Shown piece by piece: positions 41,016-50,027 of a stretch of DNA of 64,000 nt. The stretch is from positions 49,179 through 113,178 of the forward strand of contig JAZQDE010000036.1 of NCBI GenBank assembly GCA_045546695.1. Reading direction: 5' to 3'. The first letter of the stretch is position 1, and each line of letters starts with the position of its first letter. The stretch comes from SIG424 sp045546695. GTDB lineage: Bacteria; Bacillota; Clostridia; UBA1212; UBA1255. A model generated the notes under the pieces. That model did not search any database, was not told the origin of the DNA, and saw only the letters and a program-made list of their open reading frames with translations. Made by a program: the position numbers and the translations under genes.

Positions 41016-42020
41016 TTAAATCAATAAATTCCATTCAAGAACTTCGTTTTCTATGTCATATTTTAACACGCAATACGCGGTCATATCAATAATTTCTCCC
41101 TTAAAATCGTATTCGACCGTTTTGTACAGGAGTGTCACAACGTATTCGTACACGTCACCGATTTCATTTTCTTGCTCTAACTTGTACTGCGAATCCATCT
41201 TGTAGCCGTTCGTTTTGAGAAGCTCTATATAGTCGCTCGCCTCCGTGTCGCTTACCAGCACATATTTTGCTCCCCACTCGTTTTTCGGCTTTGTGCCCTC
41301 TTTATTTTCACCGAGGAAAGCAAAAAATGTATTTTGGGAGTAAATGCCATTTACAAATATTGGAACAAATTCCTGCGGAATGTCGTCGTAAAGTCCGTTT
41401 TCGAGCAAGAGGCGTTTGAAGTCCGAGTTTATGTTCGCTCTGATTCTGTACACCTGGATATCCGCGCCGTTTGGCACCGCGTAAAACGTCTCGTATATAA
41501 TGCACGCAAGTTCGCCGTTTGTAAGTTCGGAAATAGGCTCCGCAGTTACGGCCGGCTCTTCCTCTACGTATCCGAGCGCCAGCGCCGCCATCGCATACGC
41601 CTGCTCAGAAGAGATCGGATCGTCAGCCTTAGCTCCCGCCGGCATAAGGTCCGGCACCGCATCAATATTAAGATATTTGTAGTACAGATACATCTCGTCT
41701 TCATTAAGAAGCTGCCCGTCAACACCATCTATATTGTACGCCCCCTGCATCCTTTTAAAGGAAATAACAGCCGTGCCCATTTTCGCTTTTGTTTCCAGAA
41801 AATCCCTGAACTGCGTATCGTCAATGCCTTCCTCGTATCCGGTGAAAATGCCAAGGCGGCCAAGCAGTATCGCCTCTTCGTAGCCGACACTGTACGAATT
41901 TACCCTGAAATGTGAAATAAAAGCAGAAGCAATAACTGTCACAACAAGGCAAAACGTTGCGATTTTTCTTAGGTATTTATCTTTGAATGCTTCTACTTTT
42001 GTCATTTTTTCATTAGTCAC
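41016..42020 (-). CDS. Membrane-anchored protein of unknown function
   Basis: 334 residues. One N-terminal helix (about 19-40, ATFCLVVTVIASAFISHF) and an extracytoplasmic remainder. Residues 45-160 contain two weak SLH-like segments (EEAILLGRLGIFTGYEEG and SEQAYAMAALALGY), the rest is mixed alpha-beta. It starts with GTG overlapping the sigma-factor stop by 8 bp; ATG 42005 is an alternative. Its coupling to a sigma factor suggests a regulated or regulatory envelope role, which is inference. Confidence 0.6.
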   Translation of the reverse strand: MTNEKMTKVEAFKDKYLRKIATFCLVVTVIASAFISHFRVNSYSVGYEEAILLGRLGIFTGYEEGIDDTQFRDFLETKAKMGTAVISFKRMQGAYNIDGVDGQLLNEDEMYLYYKYLNIDAVPDLMPAGAKADDPISSEQAYAMAALALGYVEEEPAVTAEPISELTNGELACIIYETFYAVPNGADIQVYRIRANINSDFKRLLLENGLYDDIPQEFVPIFVNGIYSQNTFFAFLGENKEGTKPKNEWGAKYVLVSDTEASDYIELLKTNGYKMDSQYKLEQENEIGDVYEYVVTLLYKTVEYDFKGEIIDMTAYCVLKYDIENEVLEWNLLI

Positions 42021-42585
42021 GTAGCTTTTTCAGCTTGGATTTAATACGTTGAAGCGCATTATCAATGGCCTTCTCGTCTTTATTTAATATTTCCGATATT
42101 TCCCTGTAAGTCTTTCCCGCCATGTATAGCTTCAATACTGACATTTCAAACTTACTGAGAAGTTCACCAGCCTTTTCACGGAGAATATCGTAAGATTCTG
42201 CCGTAATAAACTGTTCTTCGGGACTACTTACAAACCAGTCAAGATTTGTCTGTTCGTCGATTGAAACATATTCGTTCAGCGGTTTATGCTTTATCCTTTG
42301 TGCCATTTTTATAGCTGTAAGAATCTGGGTTTTTATACATAATCTGGAATATATCTCAAAACTCACATTCTTTTCACTGCTATACGTGCAGATAGCTTTG
42401 TAGAGCCCGATCATGCCTTCCTGCACGATGTCTTCGCCTTCTGCCCCCACGAGGTAAAAAGCCCTGGCTACTGAGCGCACCGCCAGCTTATATTTGTCAA
42501 GCAGGTACTCGCACGCAGATTCATCTCCATTGCGGGCCAGCTCAACATAATATTCATCGCTATGTTCGTTATTGTTTGTAGGCAA
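42013..42585 (-). CDS. sigH: SigH-like RNA polymerase sigma factor
   Basis: 190 residues. Region 2 reads DEYYVELARNGDESACEYLL, AEGEDIVQEGMIGLYKAI and FEIYSRLCIKTQILTAIK; region 4 reads LSKFEMSVLKLYMAGKTYRE and NKDEKAIDNALQRIKSKL. Spacing and sequence match the sporulation/competence factor SigH, and cysS upstream agrees with the cysS-rlmB-sigH neighbourhood of Firmicutes. The start is TTG 42585, inside the last codons of cysS (17-bp overlap), with GGACGG upstream. Confidence 0.8.
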   Translation of the reverse strand: MPTNNNEHSDEYYVELARNGDESACEYLLDKYKLAVRSVARAFYLVGAEGEDIVQEGMIGLYKAICTYSSEKNVSFEIYSRLCIKTQILTAIKMAQRIKHKPLNEYVSIDEQTNLDWFVSSPEEQFITAESYDILREKAGELLSKFEMSVLKLYMAGKTYREISEILNKDEKAIDNALQRIKSKLKKLRD

Positions 42586-44047
42586 TTTTCACGCCGTCCT
42601 TTGTATCAGTCAGAACAATACCCATCTCAAGCAGCTTTGCGCGGATCTCGTCAGCCAATGCGTATTGTTTGTCCTTCTTTGCCTGTGTTCTTTGTGCAAC
42701 AAGCTCCATAATCTCGTCGCTGAAAGTCTGTTCTTCTGCCGCCGCATCGCCAATCTTTGCCACTTCTTTTTCCATATCAAGGCCAAGAATAACGTCTGTA
42801 GCTACGACAAAGTCGTAAATTTTCTTGCTTTTCACCGGGTGTCTGAGTGCATTCCATACAACACCGAGGGCCAGCGGAATGTTCAGGTCGTCGTTTACTG
42901 CGTTGTCGAACTCTGATTTGAAAACGTCGAGGATATTTTTACCAACGTTCTCGTCGTTGTAGCCTGCCATTTTGCTGTCAGCTTCGATTGTCTGTGTGAT
43001 CTCAACGTCGCCTGCGTCCTTGTGCTTTTTGAGCGCCTCATAGAAGTGCTGGAGTGACGCCTTGGCTGCTGCCAGAGAATCCCATGTGAAGTTCAGTTTG
43101 TTTCTGTAGTTACCGTTTAAGCAGAAATATCTGTAGCATAATGGTGAAAAGCCCTTTTCACCGAGGTTGTCGATCGTATAAGTATTGCCGAGGCTCTTTG
43201 ACATTTTACCATTATTTACCAGAAGGAACTCTGCGTGCATCCAGTATTGTGTCACCTTTTTACCTGTCAGTGCTTCTGACTGGGCAATCTCGTTCTCGTG
43301 GTGGATCGGAATATGGTCAACGCCGCCTGTGTGGATGTCAAACTCGTCGCCGAGATAGAGCTTTGCGAGTGTTGAGCATTCGATGTGCCATCCCGGATAA
43401 CCCATTCCCCACGGGCTGGGCCATTGCATGATGTGCTCTTTTGGAGCTTTGATCCAGAGTGCAAAGTCTGAAGGATGACGTTTTTCGATATTCTCGTCAA
43501 CTCTCTCGCTCGCGCCTGCAATCTGCTCTTCGAAGTTCATGCGTGAGAGCTTACCATAATTTGGGAATTTTGAAATGTCATAGTAGATGCCGTCGCTCGT
43601 TTCATATGCAACGCCTACTTCGAGGAGCTTTACGACGAAATCTATCATGTCATTTATGTGATTCGTTACTTTTTCGATTATTTCCGGAAGATCGATGTTC
43701 AGTCTTGCAAGGTCGCCAAAGAATATTTTTGTGTAATATTCCGCAATCTCCCATGGTGACTTCTGCTGCTCTTTGGCAGCCTTTACCATCTTGTCTTCGC
43801 CGTCATCTGCGTCAGACACTAAGTGTCCTACGTCCGTTATGTTCATAACATGTTTAAGCTTGTATCCGTTATATTTGAGGACTCTTCTGAGAGTGTCCAT
43901 GAAAATGTATGTTCTGAGGTTGCCGATGTGGGCGTAGTTGTATACTGTAGGTCCGCAAGAATATATGGAAATCTCATTGCCGCTGAGTGGCTTTAATTCT
44001 TCCTTTCTTCTTGTGAGTGTATTATAAATCATTAATTTTCCGGCCAT
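42569..44047 (-). CDS. cysS: Cysteinyl-tRNA synthetase
   Basis: Charges tRNA-Cys. 492 residues. CGPTVYNYAHIGNLRTYI holds the HIGH-type motif and first zinc Cys; GWHIECSTLA, HHENEIAQSEA and NNGKMSKSLGN complete the class I core and zinc site. The ATG has AAGGTGA at 7 nt and its own sigma-A promoter. No T-box was found ahead of it; the space is taken by the probable 6S RNA gene. Confidence 0.96.
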   Translation of the reverse strand: MAGKLMIYNTLTRRKEELKPLSGNEISIYSCGPTVYNYAHIGNLRTYIFMDTLRRVLKYNGYKLKHVMNITDVGHLVSDADDGEDKMVKAAKEQQKSPWEIAEYYTKIFFGDLARLNIDLPEIIEKVTNHINDMIDFVVKLLEVGVAYETSDGIYYDISKFPNYGKLSRMNFEEQIAGASERVDENIEKRHPSDFALWIKAPKEHIMQWPSPWGMGYPGWHIECSTLAKLYLGDEFDIHTGGVDHIPIHHENEIAQSEALTGKKVTQYWMHAEFLLVNNGKMSKSLGNTYTIDNLGEKGFSPLCYRYFCLNGNYRNKLNFTWDSLAAAKASLQHFYEALKKHKDAGDVEITQTIEADSKMAGYNDENVGKNILDVFKSEFDNAVNDDLNIPLALGVVWNALRHPVKSKKIYDFVVATDVILGLDMEKEVAKIGDAAAEEQTFSDEIMELVAQRTQAKKDKQYALADEIRAKLLEMGIVLTDTKDGVKIAYKQ

Positions 44048-44083
44048 TTTTAAATCACCTTTCTTATTTTCGGGTCACTGGTT

Positions 44084-44112
44084 ATTTTATCATAGAAAAA
44101 AAATAATGACAA
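44084..44112 (-). promoter_or_regulatory. cysS promoter
   Basis: TTGTCA (44107-44112), 17 bp, TAAAAT (44084-44089) on the minus strand, about 37 bp before the cysS ATG. Confidence 0.65.
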
Positions 44113-44199
44113 CGCATAACATTAATTGTACTACGTTGTCTTGTGACTGCTACTAAAAAAGAAAGCCCCGAAATGCCGCCCCCGAATTTTGACACCTAG

Positions 44200-44378
44200 C
44201 CGTGCTAGGTGGGTATCTTGTGTGATATCGCAATCCTCCGCCGCCGTCGGCCGAACCGGTACGGAATTAGCTTGCGGCCCGATTTTAAAATCATCTAACT
44301 AAAGAGTCCCTCTTATGTGATGTAGGTTCAAAATGCGGGTTCTTGTCGAACACCCCAGGAAGCTTTCCCCTATTTTGT
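44200..44378 (-). ncRNA. ssrS: Probable 6S RNA
   Basis: A 280-bp gene-free stretch follows a near-perfect promoter. The transcript would begin near 44378 with an A-rich start and GGGGAAAGC and contain GGGGTGTTCG, GAACCTACATC and GAGGGACTCTTTAG, phrases I recognise from clostridial 6S RNAs, whose open bubble imitates a promoter and traps sigma-A RNA polymerase. A CACCTAGC/GCTAGGTG hairpin at about 44195-44213 could end it, giving about 180 nt, the usual length. A covariance search was not possible. Confidence 0.6.
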
Positions 44379-44384
44379 GTTTTC

Positions 44385-44413
44385 ATTATACCTGCTATGC
44401 GCCGTTTGTGCAA
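44385..44413 (-). promoter_or_regulatory. Strong promoter of the 6S RNA
   Basis: TTGCAC (44408-44413), 17 bp, TATAAT (44385-44390), directly after the ispD stop and with no ribosome-binding site or ORF downstream. Confidence 0.75.
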
Positions 44414-44420
44414 CAGGAAA

Positions 44421-45122
44421 TTATTTCATTATGTTACATATTATGCCAAAGTCTTCAACCGTGGTTACTTTGATATTATACTTGTCGCCATCTACAATCG
44501 CCGTCTGTATCCCGCTGAAAAACGTCAGCTGGCTGTCGTCTGTTATCTGGGCAGCATCAAGTTCGCCGCTGTCGATTTTTTCCTGTATTTGTCTGTGTGC
44601 TGTGGAAATAATTCCCAGTCTGAAGCTTTGTGGTGTCTGTACGATGTACGTTTTTTTGCGGTCAACGTATCCTGCCACAAGCTTGTTTTCATCGCCGCTC
44701 AGCAGTGTGTCCTGGCTCAGATATGCCGTTACCGCCGCGCTCTTTTCACCTGCAATTTTTATGTTCTGTGAAATAATCTGCGCGCTGACGTTCGGTCTTG
44801 CCGCGTCGTGTATCAGTACGATATCGTCCGGTGAAAAGTGGCCATCCAGATACATTACGCCGTTATACGACGACTCTCTGCGGTCACTTCCGCCCGGTAT
44901 GATGTCGTCGACGCTGCAATTATGTGCATCAAGAAGCTTTTTTACATATTCTATCTGCTCTTTTGCGGCAACAACAAAAACGCGGTCAATTTCGGGATGC
45001 ATGGCAAACCTGCTCACCGTATGTACGAGCATCGGTTTGCCATTTATTTCCATATATTGTTTTGGTTTGCCATCACTTATCCGCAGGCCTGCGCCTCCGG
45101 CAAGTATAAGTGCTATGTTCAT
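44421..45122 (-). CDS. ispD: 2-C-methyl-D-erythritol 4-phosphate cytidylyltransferase
   Basis: Third enzyme of the MEP isoprenoid pathway, joining CTP to methylerythritol phosphate. 233 residues. IALILAGGAGLRISDGKPKQ is the nucleotide-binding loop, LIHDAARPNVS and VQTPQSFRLG are the substrate blocks, and ITDDSQL fits the Thr/Asp end motif. Start ATG 45122 lies 8 nt after the SH3 lipoprotein stop. Confidence 0.93.
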   Translation of the reverse strand: MNIALILAGGAGLRISDGKPKQYMEINGKPMLVHTVSRFAMHPEIDRVFVVAAKEQIEYVKKLLDAHNCSVDDIIPGGSDRRESSYNGVMYLDGHFSPDDIVLIHDAARPNVSAQIISQNIKIAGEKSAAVTAYLSQDTLLSGDENKLVAGYVDRKKTYIVQTPQSFRLGIISTAHRQIQEKIDSGELDAAQITDDSQLTFFSGIQTAIVDGDKYNIKVTTVEDFGIICNIMK

Positions 45123-45130
45123 CGTGCGTC

Positions 45131-46087
45131 TCAGAATTCCGGTTCTTCAAATGATATCTTGTCTTCAAGATATGCCATGTACGCAAGGCCGCTCTCTGTG
45201 CCTTCGAACTCAAGAACGAGCCAGTCGTATCCTGTGGTGGTCTCTGACATAGGAATGAAGTCAACAACTGTTATCATCTCGCCAACGCTGAGTGTTGCAA
45301 GTACTTTGGCTCCTGTTGTAGCCTGTTCACGTACGTTCATTGGATCTGTAATCCACATTGTCCATGGATTTTCCTCGGTCGGATATGTGTCGATATTTTT
45401 TGTTGATAATTTATCAGCAAGATATGCCATGTAGGCAACGCCGTTTTCACCGCCCTCAAATTCGATAGCAAGCCAGTCATATTCTGTCTGTGTCTCTTCT
45501 TTTGTGAGGATGCCAATAACTGTAATCTGAGTGCCAACGCCAAGTGTCGTAAGTGCCTCGCCGCTTGTGGAAGGTGTCTTGCGTACGTTCATTGGATCGA
45601 TAACCCACATTGTCTTCGGATTGTCTTCTGTCGGAGCGTCCGGATCTTCGTCTGTTAAGTTCTCTTCAAGGTATGCAATCCATGCTGTCTCGCCGTTGTA
45701 TTTTATTGCCATGTAGTCATACTCAGGTCCTTCGAATTCTTCGAACTGATCGTATACTTCATCGTATGTAAGATATTGGAAAACGTCAATTCTTACGCCT
45801 GCAGCAAGTGTAGTGATCAATTCGCCGCCCGGTGTCTTACGAATGTTCATCGGTGCTGTGATCCAAAGAGTCATGGGTTCTTCTTCGCTCGGTCCTTTTG
45901 TCGGCTCAGGTGTCGGCGTCGGTACCGGTGTCGGTGTCGGTACGGGTGATGGTGTCGGTACAGGTGTAGGTGCCATTGTAGCTGCCGGGGCCTTTGAAGC
46001 TGCGGGCTCTTCGTCTCCGCCGCATGCTACGAATGCGCATGTGATTAGGCTAAGAGCCAATACGAGTATCATTACTTTTTTAAGCAT
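45131..46087 (-). CDS. Lipoprotein with three bacterial SH3-like repeats
   Basis: 318 residues from the ATG at 46087 (AAGGAGAAG 7 nt upstream). The signal peptide ends FVACG, a lipobox. A PTPVPTPSP-type Pro/Thr linker, encoded by a short tandem repeat, leads to three repeats of about 75 residues, each beginning PMN(I/V)R and continuing LTTL..G..I.V and YDWLA(I/L)EFEG. SH3b domains usually bind peptidoglycan. Probably cell-wall-facing; no catalytic domain. Confidence 0.8.
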   Translation of the reverse strand: MLKKVMILVLALSLITCAFVACGGDEEPAASKAPAATMAPTPVPTPSPVPTPTPVPTPTPEPTKGPSEEEPMTLWITAPMNIRKTPGGELITTLAAGVRIDVFQYLTYDEVYDQFEEFEGPEYDYMAIKYNGETAWIAYLEENLTDEDPDAPTEDNPKTMWVIDPMNVRKTPSTSGEALTTLGVGTQITVIGILTKEETQTEYDWLAIEFEGGENGVAYMAYLADKLSTKNIDTYPTEENPWTMWITDPMNVREQATTGAKVLATLSVGEMITVVDFIPMSETTTGYDWLVLEFEGTESGLAYMAYLEDKISFEEPEF

Positions 46088-46277
46088 AGAAATCTTCTCC
46101 TTTTTCTCGAAATTAGTTGTGAGTATTTTAACAATCCGCCGGGAGCTTGACAAGTCTTTTCGTAAAAATATTGCAGATGAAATTTTCGGGAGTTGGGGCT
46201 TTGCGGGGCGACGAGTGGATAACCTTCTAATAACAGCACTCTATATTAGAAAGGCAAAATCTATTGTCGTTCCAACC

Positions 46278-46586
46278 TTACTTCAGAATACGGTTTATAA
46301 TGCCAAGAATCATCAGCATATCGCTCTCGCTCAGCTGTTTCATTCCTTCTATAGCTTTTTGAATCAGTTCAGGATTTTGAGTTGAATTATCAAAAAACTG
46401 TTGCGGTGTGATTTCGAAGTAATCACAAATAGCAAAAAATTCCTTTAGTGGAGGTAGCGCCTTCCCTGATGAAATATTGTAAACATATCCTCTGCTGTGT
46501 CCTAAGTCATAACTCATCTGATACTCAGAAACACCCTTTTTTAATCGCAATTGTGTAATGCGTTCCTTGACAAAATTTTCATACAT
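46278..46586 (-). CDS. XRE-family helix-turn-helix regulator
   Basis: 102 residues from the ATG at 46586 (AGAGGTGA 6 nt upstream). The HTH is residues about 8-60: ERITQLRLKKGVSEYQMSYD, LGHSRGYVYNISSGK, and LPPLKEFFAICDYFEITPQQ. A short C-terminal helix may dimerise. It is divergent from the small membrane-protein group at 46.7-48 kb, which it may control. Confidence 0.85.
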   Translation of the reverse strand: MYENFVKERITQLRLKKGVSEYQMSYDLGHSRGYVYNISSGKALPPLKEFFAICDYFEITPQQFFDNSTQNPELIQKAIEGMKQLSESDMLMILGIINRILK

Positions 46587-46658
46587 TGTAATCACCTCTT
46601 AGTTACAATGATAACGGTTGCCCTATGCAGATTAGTCGTGAAATGTTTGTTGTAATTA

Positions 46659-46687
46659 TTGTTTTATCCAAATATATATGTTATTAT
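46659..46687 (+). promoter_or_regulatory. Promoter of the 46751-47992 gene group
   Basis: TTGTTT (46659-46664), 17 bp, TATTAT (46682-46687) on the plus strand, about 63 bp before the first start. Confidence 0.5.
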
Positions 46688-46750
46688 ATGGAAAGTAGTC
46701 ATTATATTTTGACTGATATCATTTAATAACAACGGAAAGAGGTTTGTATT

Positions 46751-47290
46751 ATGAATAACAAAGTATCTATTGTAGGCGTTAACAACAACGCAATATGTTT
46801 TGACTTCGACGAGAAAATCGTATATTTCTTTCGTAAGGGTTGGGCATCAAAGGCTCTGAAGTTAGTAGATATAGCTGTTCCGTTTGACAAAATAACGGCT
46901 ATTGAATTTATACGTCCCGAAACATGGGCTTCAGGAAGAATATCTTTAATTGTCGAAGGCAATCGTCTTTTGGCCGAAGATCAATTTGAGAACAACGCAT
47001 CTGAACTCTCACTAGGAGACAGTATGTATAGTGCCCTAAAAGAGGCGGTTGACAGATTAATTCAGGAATATCCTGATATCCAGCTGGTAACGGAAGGAAA
47101 TCTGGACGTGCCGAAAACTAAAAACCAGAGAGAATATGCTACAACCGTCACCTATGAATCCTTTATAAAAGATAGCGACACTCCTGTACATACTGTAAAG
47201 ACAAAAGGAATGTCTGTTGGCGCTTTAATTACAGTTGCTGTTATTGGGCTTGCTTGTATCGCTCTCATGGCCATAATCATGATGAAATGA
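46751..47290 (+). CDS. C-tail-anchored protein with PH-like domain
   Basis: 179 residues. The first 110 form a strand-rich unit (CFDFDEKIVYFFRKGWASK, AVPFDKITAIEFIRPET, GRISLIVEGNRLL) similar to bacterial PH-like domains, and the last 25 form one membrane helix (GALITVAVIGLACIALMAII). The body is therefore cytoplasmic and tail-anchored. GAAAGAGG precedes the ATG. Function unknown. Confidence 0.6.
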   Translation: MNNKVSIVGVNNNAICFDFDEKIVYFFRKGWASKALKLVDIAVPFDKITAIEFIRPETWASGRISLIVEGNRLLAEDQFENNASELSLGDSMYSALKEAVDRLIQEYPDIQLVTEGNLDVPKTKNQREYATTVTYESFIKDSDTPVHTVKTKGMSVGALITVAVIGLACIALMAIIMMK

Positions 47291-47299
47291 GGTGGAGAC

Positions 47300-47539
47300 A
47301 TGAGAAATATTATATATATTCTTCTGGTTTGCCTTGTTATTGTTACCATAGTTGCATTATTTACTTTTGATTCCGATAAGACAGAAAGTAGTCATAAAAC
47401 AGAAAGTAGTCATAAAACAGAAGAAATAGAGCATCACTACTGTTATGTATGTGGAGAAAAATGCAAATTAAAATATGGTTCTAACTATTACTGTGCGACT
47501 CACTGGGCTATGGTTAAAACTATAGTCGAGGCAGAATAA
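47300..47539 (+). CDS. Small membrane-anchored zinc-ribbon-like protein
   Basis: 79 residues. One N-terminal helix, a spacer with two copies of ESSHKT encoded by an 18-bp repeat, and a CYVCGEKC...YYCATHW ending with Cys/His positions suitable for zinc. Starts 10 nt after the preceding stop with GGTGGAG as ribosome-binding site. Confidence 0.6.
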   Translation: MRNIIYILLVCLVIVTIVALFTFDSDKTESSHKTESSHKTEEIEHHYCYVCGEKCKLKYGSNYYCATHWAMVKTIVEAE

Positions 47540-47638
47540 AATCTTGACTTTTTTCATGAGAAGTTTTTTAAATATTAAGTTGCAATTATAGATAAAAGTT
47601 GTAATTCTCATATGTAAATCATGGAGGGTAGATAACAA

Positions 47639-47992
47639 ATGAAAAAAACAACAACACGCGTTTCAATGAATCTGTTAGGCTTAGTGGCTCTGATTTGTGT
47701 ATACTTTATGGTCAAGAACAATGCTCCCCTGTTTCTGATTACCTTAGTAATCGTTGTTGCAGCTTGCCTTTTCCTATCTCCATACAAGCCACTGATAATG
47801 GTCGGTGTATGCGTTGTTTTTATTATGATAGGACTCGCCGGGGCATTTTTCTTTTGGTTTACTTCTAACGGAATGTCTGAATTTGATACAGTTGTGCTTT
47901 GCCTGTGCTTAGCCGGATCAAGTCTCATATGTATTCCAATCTCCCTCATTATCGGAGCGATTATGGAAACCGTCAGCAAGGGGAAAGAATAG
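47639..47992 (+). CDS. Small four-helix membrane protein
   Basis: 117 residues with four hydrophobic helices and no polar motif. GGAGGG lies about 9 nt before the ATG. It is the last of three small membrane genes read in the same direction; function unknown. Confidence 0.6.
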   Translation: MKKTTTRVSMNLLGLVALICVYFMVKNNAPLFLITLVIVVAACLFLSPYKPLIMVGVCVVFIMIGLAGAFFFWFTSNGMSEFDTVVLCLCLAGSSLICIPISLIIGAIMETVSKGKE

Positions 47993-48040
47993 ATTGAGTC
48001 GTGGAAATAACACAATAACATAATCCGCACTATAATAATC

Positions 48041-48071
48041 AAAAGCCCGCTCAACCGAGCGGGCTTTTTTT
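48041..48071. terminator. Bidirectional terminator
   Basis: AAAAGCCCGCT, loop CAACC-like, AGCGGGCTTTTTTT. It serves the plus-strand membrane gene group and the minus-strand GGGtGRT gene. Confidence 0.9.
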
Positions 48072-48090
48072 CACCGTATTGAAATATCAA

Positions 48091-49089
48091 TTATTTTGAA
48101 GCCTCTTCAATCGCAACTGCGCAAGCAACTGTCATACCAACCATTGGGTTGTTGCCGGCACCGATCAGGCCCATCATTTCTACGTGAGCCGGAACTGAAG
48201 ATGAACCAGCGAACTGAGCATCGCCATGCATACGGCCCATAGAGTCTGTAAGACCATATGAAGCAGGACCTGCAGCAACGTTGTCAGGGTGAAGTGTACG
48301 ACCTGTGCCGCCGCCTGAAGCAACTGAGAAGTATTTCTTACCATTCTCAATAGCCCATTTCTTGTATGTGCCTGCAACTAAGTGCTGGAATCTTGTCGGG
48401 TTAGTTGAGTTACCTGTGATAGATACTTCAACAGCTTCCTTCTGCATGATAGCAACACCTTCGTTAACGTCGTTTGCTCCGTAGCAACGTACGTTTGCTC
48501 TGTCACCATGTGAGAATGCCTTAGTCTCAACAACAGTAAGCTCTCTTGTAGCATAGTTAAAATCAGTCTTCACATATGTGAAACCATTGATTCTTGAAAT
48601 AACGTATGCAGCATCTTTACCAAGGCCATTGAGGATAACCTGCAAAGGCTGTTTTCTTACTTTATTAGCTGTTCTTGCAATACCGATAGCACCTTCAGCA
48701 GCTGCGAAAGATTCGTGACCTGCGAGGAAGCAGAAGCACTTTGTCTCTTCGCTGAGGAGCATAGCAGCTAAGTTACCGTGGCCAAGACCTACGTCTCTTG
48801 CGTCAGCAACTGATCCGGGGATACAGAATGCCTGAAGACCAATACCGATAGCGGCTGCAGCTTCACTTGCGTTTGTGATGCCTTTTTTGATTGCGATAGC
48901 GCAACCGAGTGTGTAAGCGTATACAGCATTTTCAAATGCGATAGGCTGAACACCCTTAACGATGCTTGCTACATCAATGCCTTTTTCCTGGCAGATAGCT
49001 ACTGCATCTTCTAAAGATTCGATACCATACTCAGCCATAGCTTTGTTGATACCGGCAATTCTTCTTTCATAACCTTCAAATCTTATCAT
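48091..49089 (-). CDS. GGGtGRT protein
   Basis: 332 residues containing ASGGGTGRTLHPDN, the motif for which the family is named, plus AMLLSEETKCFCFLAGHESF and PMVGMTVACAVAIEEA. Many conserved Gly and Cys residues suggest cofactor or metal handling. It is always found with the NifU-like scaffold encoded 14 bp upstream, so a role in iron-sulfur cluster or related chemistry is inferred. Function not established to my knowledge. Confidence 0.85.
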   Translation of the reverse strand: MIRFEGYERRIAGINKAMAEYGIESLEDAVAICQEKGIDVASIVKGVQPIAFENAVYAYTLGCAIAIKKGITNASEAAAAIGIGLQAFCIPGSVADARDVGLGHGNLAAMLLSEETKCFCFLAGHESFAAAEGAIGIARTANKVRKQPLQVILNGLGKDAAYVISRINGFTYVKTDFNYATRELTVVETKAFSHGDRANVRCYGANDVNEGVAIMQKEAVEVSITGNSTNPTRFQHLVAGTYKKWAIENGKKYFSVASGGGTGRTLHPDNVAAGPASYGLTDSMGRMHGDAQFAGSSSVPAHVEMMGLIGAGNNPMVGMTVACAVAIEEASK

Positions 49090-49103
49090 GGGTCTTGTCC
49101 TCC

Positions 49104-49796
49104 TTATTCATTTCTCGGGTCAATGACCTTAGCAGCATCAGCAAATCTGCCGTATGTGCCAATATTCTTTTCGTAAGCTTCTTTAGGATCTACACCCTTT
49201 TTGATAGCTTCCATCATCTTGCCTAAGTTAACGAACTTGTAGCCGATAACTTCGTCATTTTCATCAAGACCGATGTTGAGAACGTAACCTTCTGCCATCT
49301 CGAGGTATCTTACGCCCTTAGCTTTTGTACCGAACATTGTACCAACCTGTGAACGAAGGCCCTTACCTAAATCTTCAAGACCTGCGCCGATCGGAAGACC
49401 GTCTTCTGAGAAAGCTGACTGTGTACGACCGTAAACGAGCTGGAGGAAAATCTCACGCATAGCTACGTTGATAGCGTCACAAACGAGGTCAGTGTTAAGA
49501 GCTTCGAGAAGAGTCTTGCCGCCTAAAATCTCTGCGGCCATAGCTGCTGAATGAGTCATACCGGAGCAACCAAGTGTCTCAACGAGAGCCTCCTCAATAA
49601 TACCATTTTTAACATTAAGTGTAAGTTTGCAAGTACCCTGCTGAGGTGCACACCAACCGATACCATGTGATAAACCTGAAATATCAGTGATTTGTTTTGC
49701 CTTAATCCACTGTCCCTCTTCCGGGATCGGTGCCGGGCCGTGGTTTGTGCCCTGTCTTACACAGCACATTTTTTCTACTTCGTGTGAATAATTCAT
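49104..49796 (-). CDS. NifU-like iron-sulfur cluster scaffold protein
   Basis: 230 residues. WCAPQQGTCKLTLNVKNG, ETLGCSGMTHSAAMAAEIL and the later NIGLDEN region match the IscU/NifU-N fold with Cys ligands (about C49, C56, C77). It lacks the standard nifS neighbour and is instead paired with GGGtGRT. Ribosome-binding site GGAAAGGGG. Confidence 0.8.
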   Translation of the reverse strand: MNYSHEVEKMCCVRQGTNHGPAPIPEEGQWIKAKQITDISGLSHGIGWCAPQQGTCKLTLNVKNGIIEEALVETLGCSGMTHSAAMAAEILGGKTLLEALNTDLVCDAINVAMREIFLQLVYGRTQSAFSEDGLPIGAGLEDLGKGLRSQVGTMFGTKAKGVRYLEMAEGYVLNIGLDENDEVIGYKFVNLGKMMEAIKKGVDPKEAYEKNIGTYGRFADAAKVIDPRNE

Positions 49797-49860
49797 TTGC
49801 TAAATAAGCCCCTTTCCAAAAAATAAAGCATGCTTTTTTTCTATGAGCGCATACTGTTTG

Positions 49861-49889
49861 ATTTTACTATTATTCTCAGTTAGTGTCAA
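49861..49889 (-). promoter_or_regulatory. Promoter of the NifU-like/GGGtGRT operon
   Basis: Consensus TTGACA (49884-49889), 17 bp, TAAAAT (49861-49866) on the minus strand. Confidence 0.75.
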
Positions 49890-49964
49890 TAAAAAACAAG
49901 CGTCTGATATTCTCTTTTTTGCTTTGAATATATTTCCTTTTTGTGAAAAATACTATATGAAATC

Positions 49965-49993
49965 TTGATGTTGGCCTTATTTGGTGGTATCAT
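49965..49993 (+). promoter_or_regulatory. Promoter of the mreB-like gene
   Basis: TTGATG (49965-49970), 17 bp, TATCAT (49988-49993), about 35 bp before the ATG, divergent from the NifU-like promoter. Confidence 0.6.
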
Positions 49994-50027
49994 ATTTAAA
50001 GGTTTAATCAGGAAGGATTAGCATTTT

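Noticed and set aside
44048..44420. Cys T-box riboswitch ahead of cysS
   Set aside because: No AGGGTGGNACCGCG motif or specifier stem was found, and cysS has its own promoter after the 6S-like gene.
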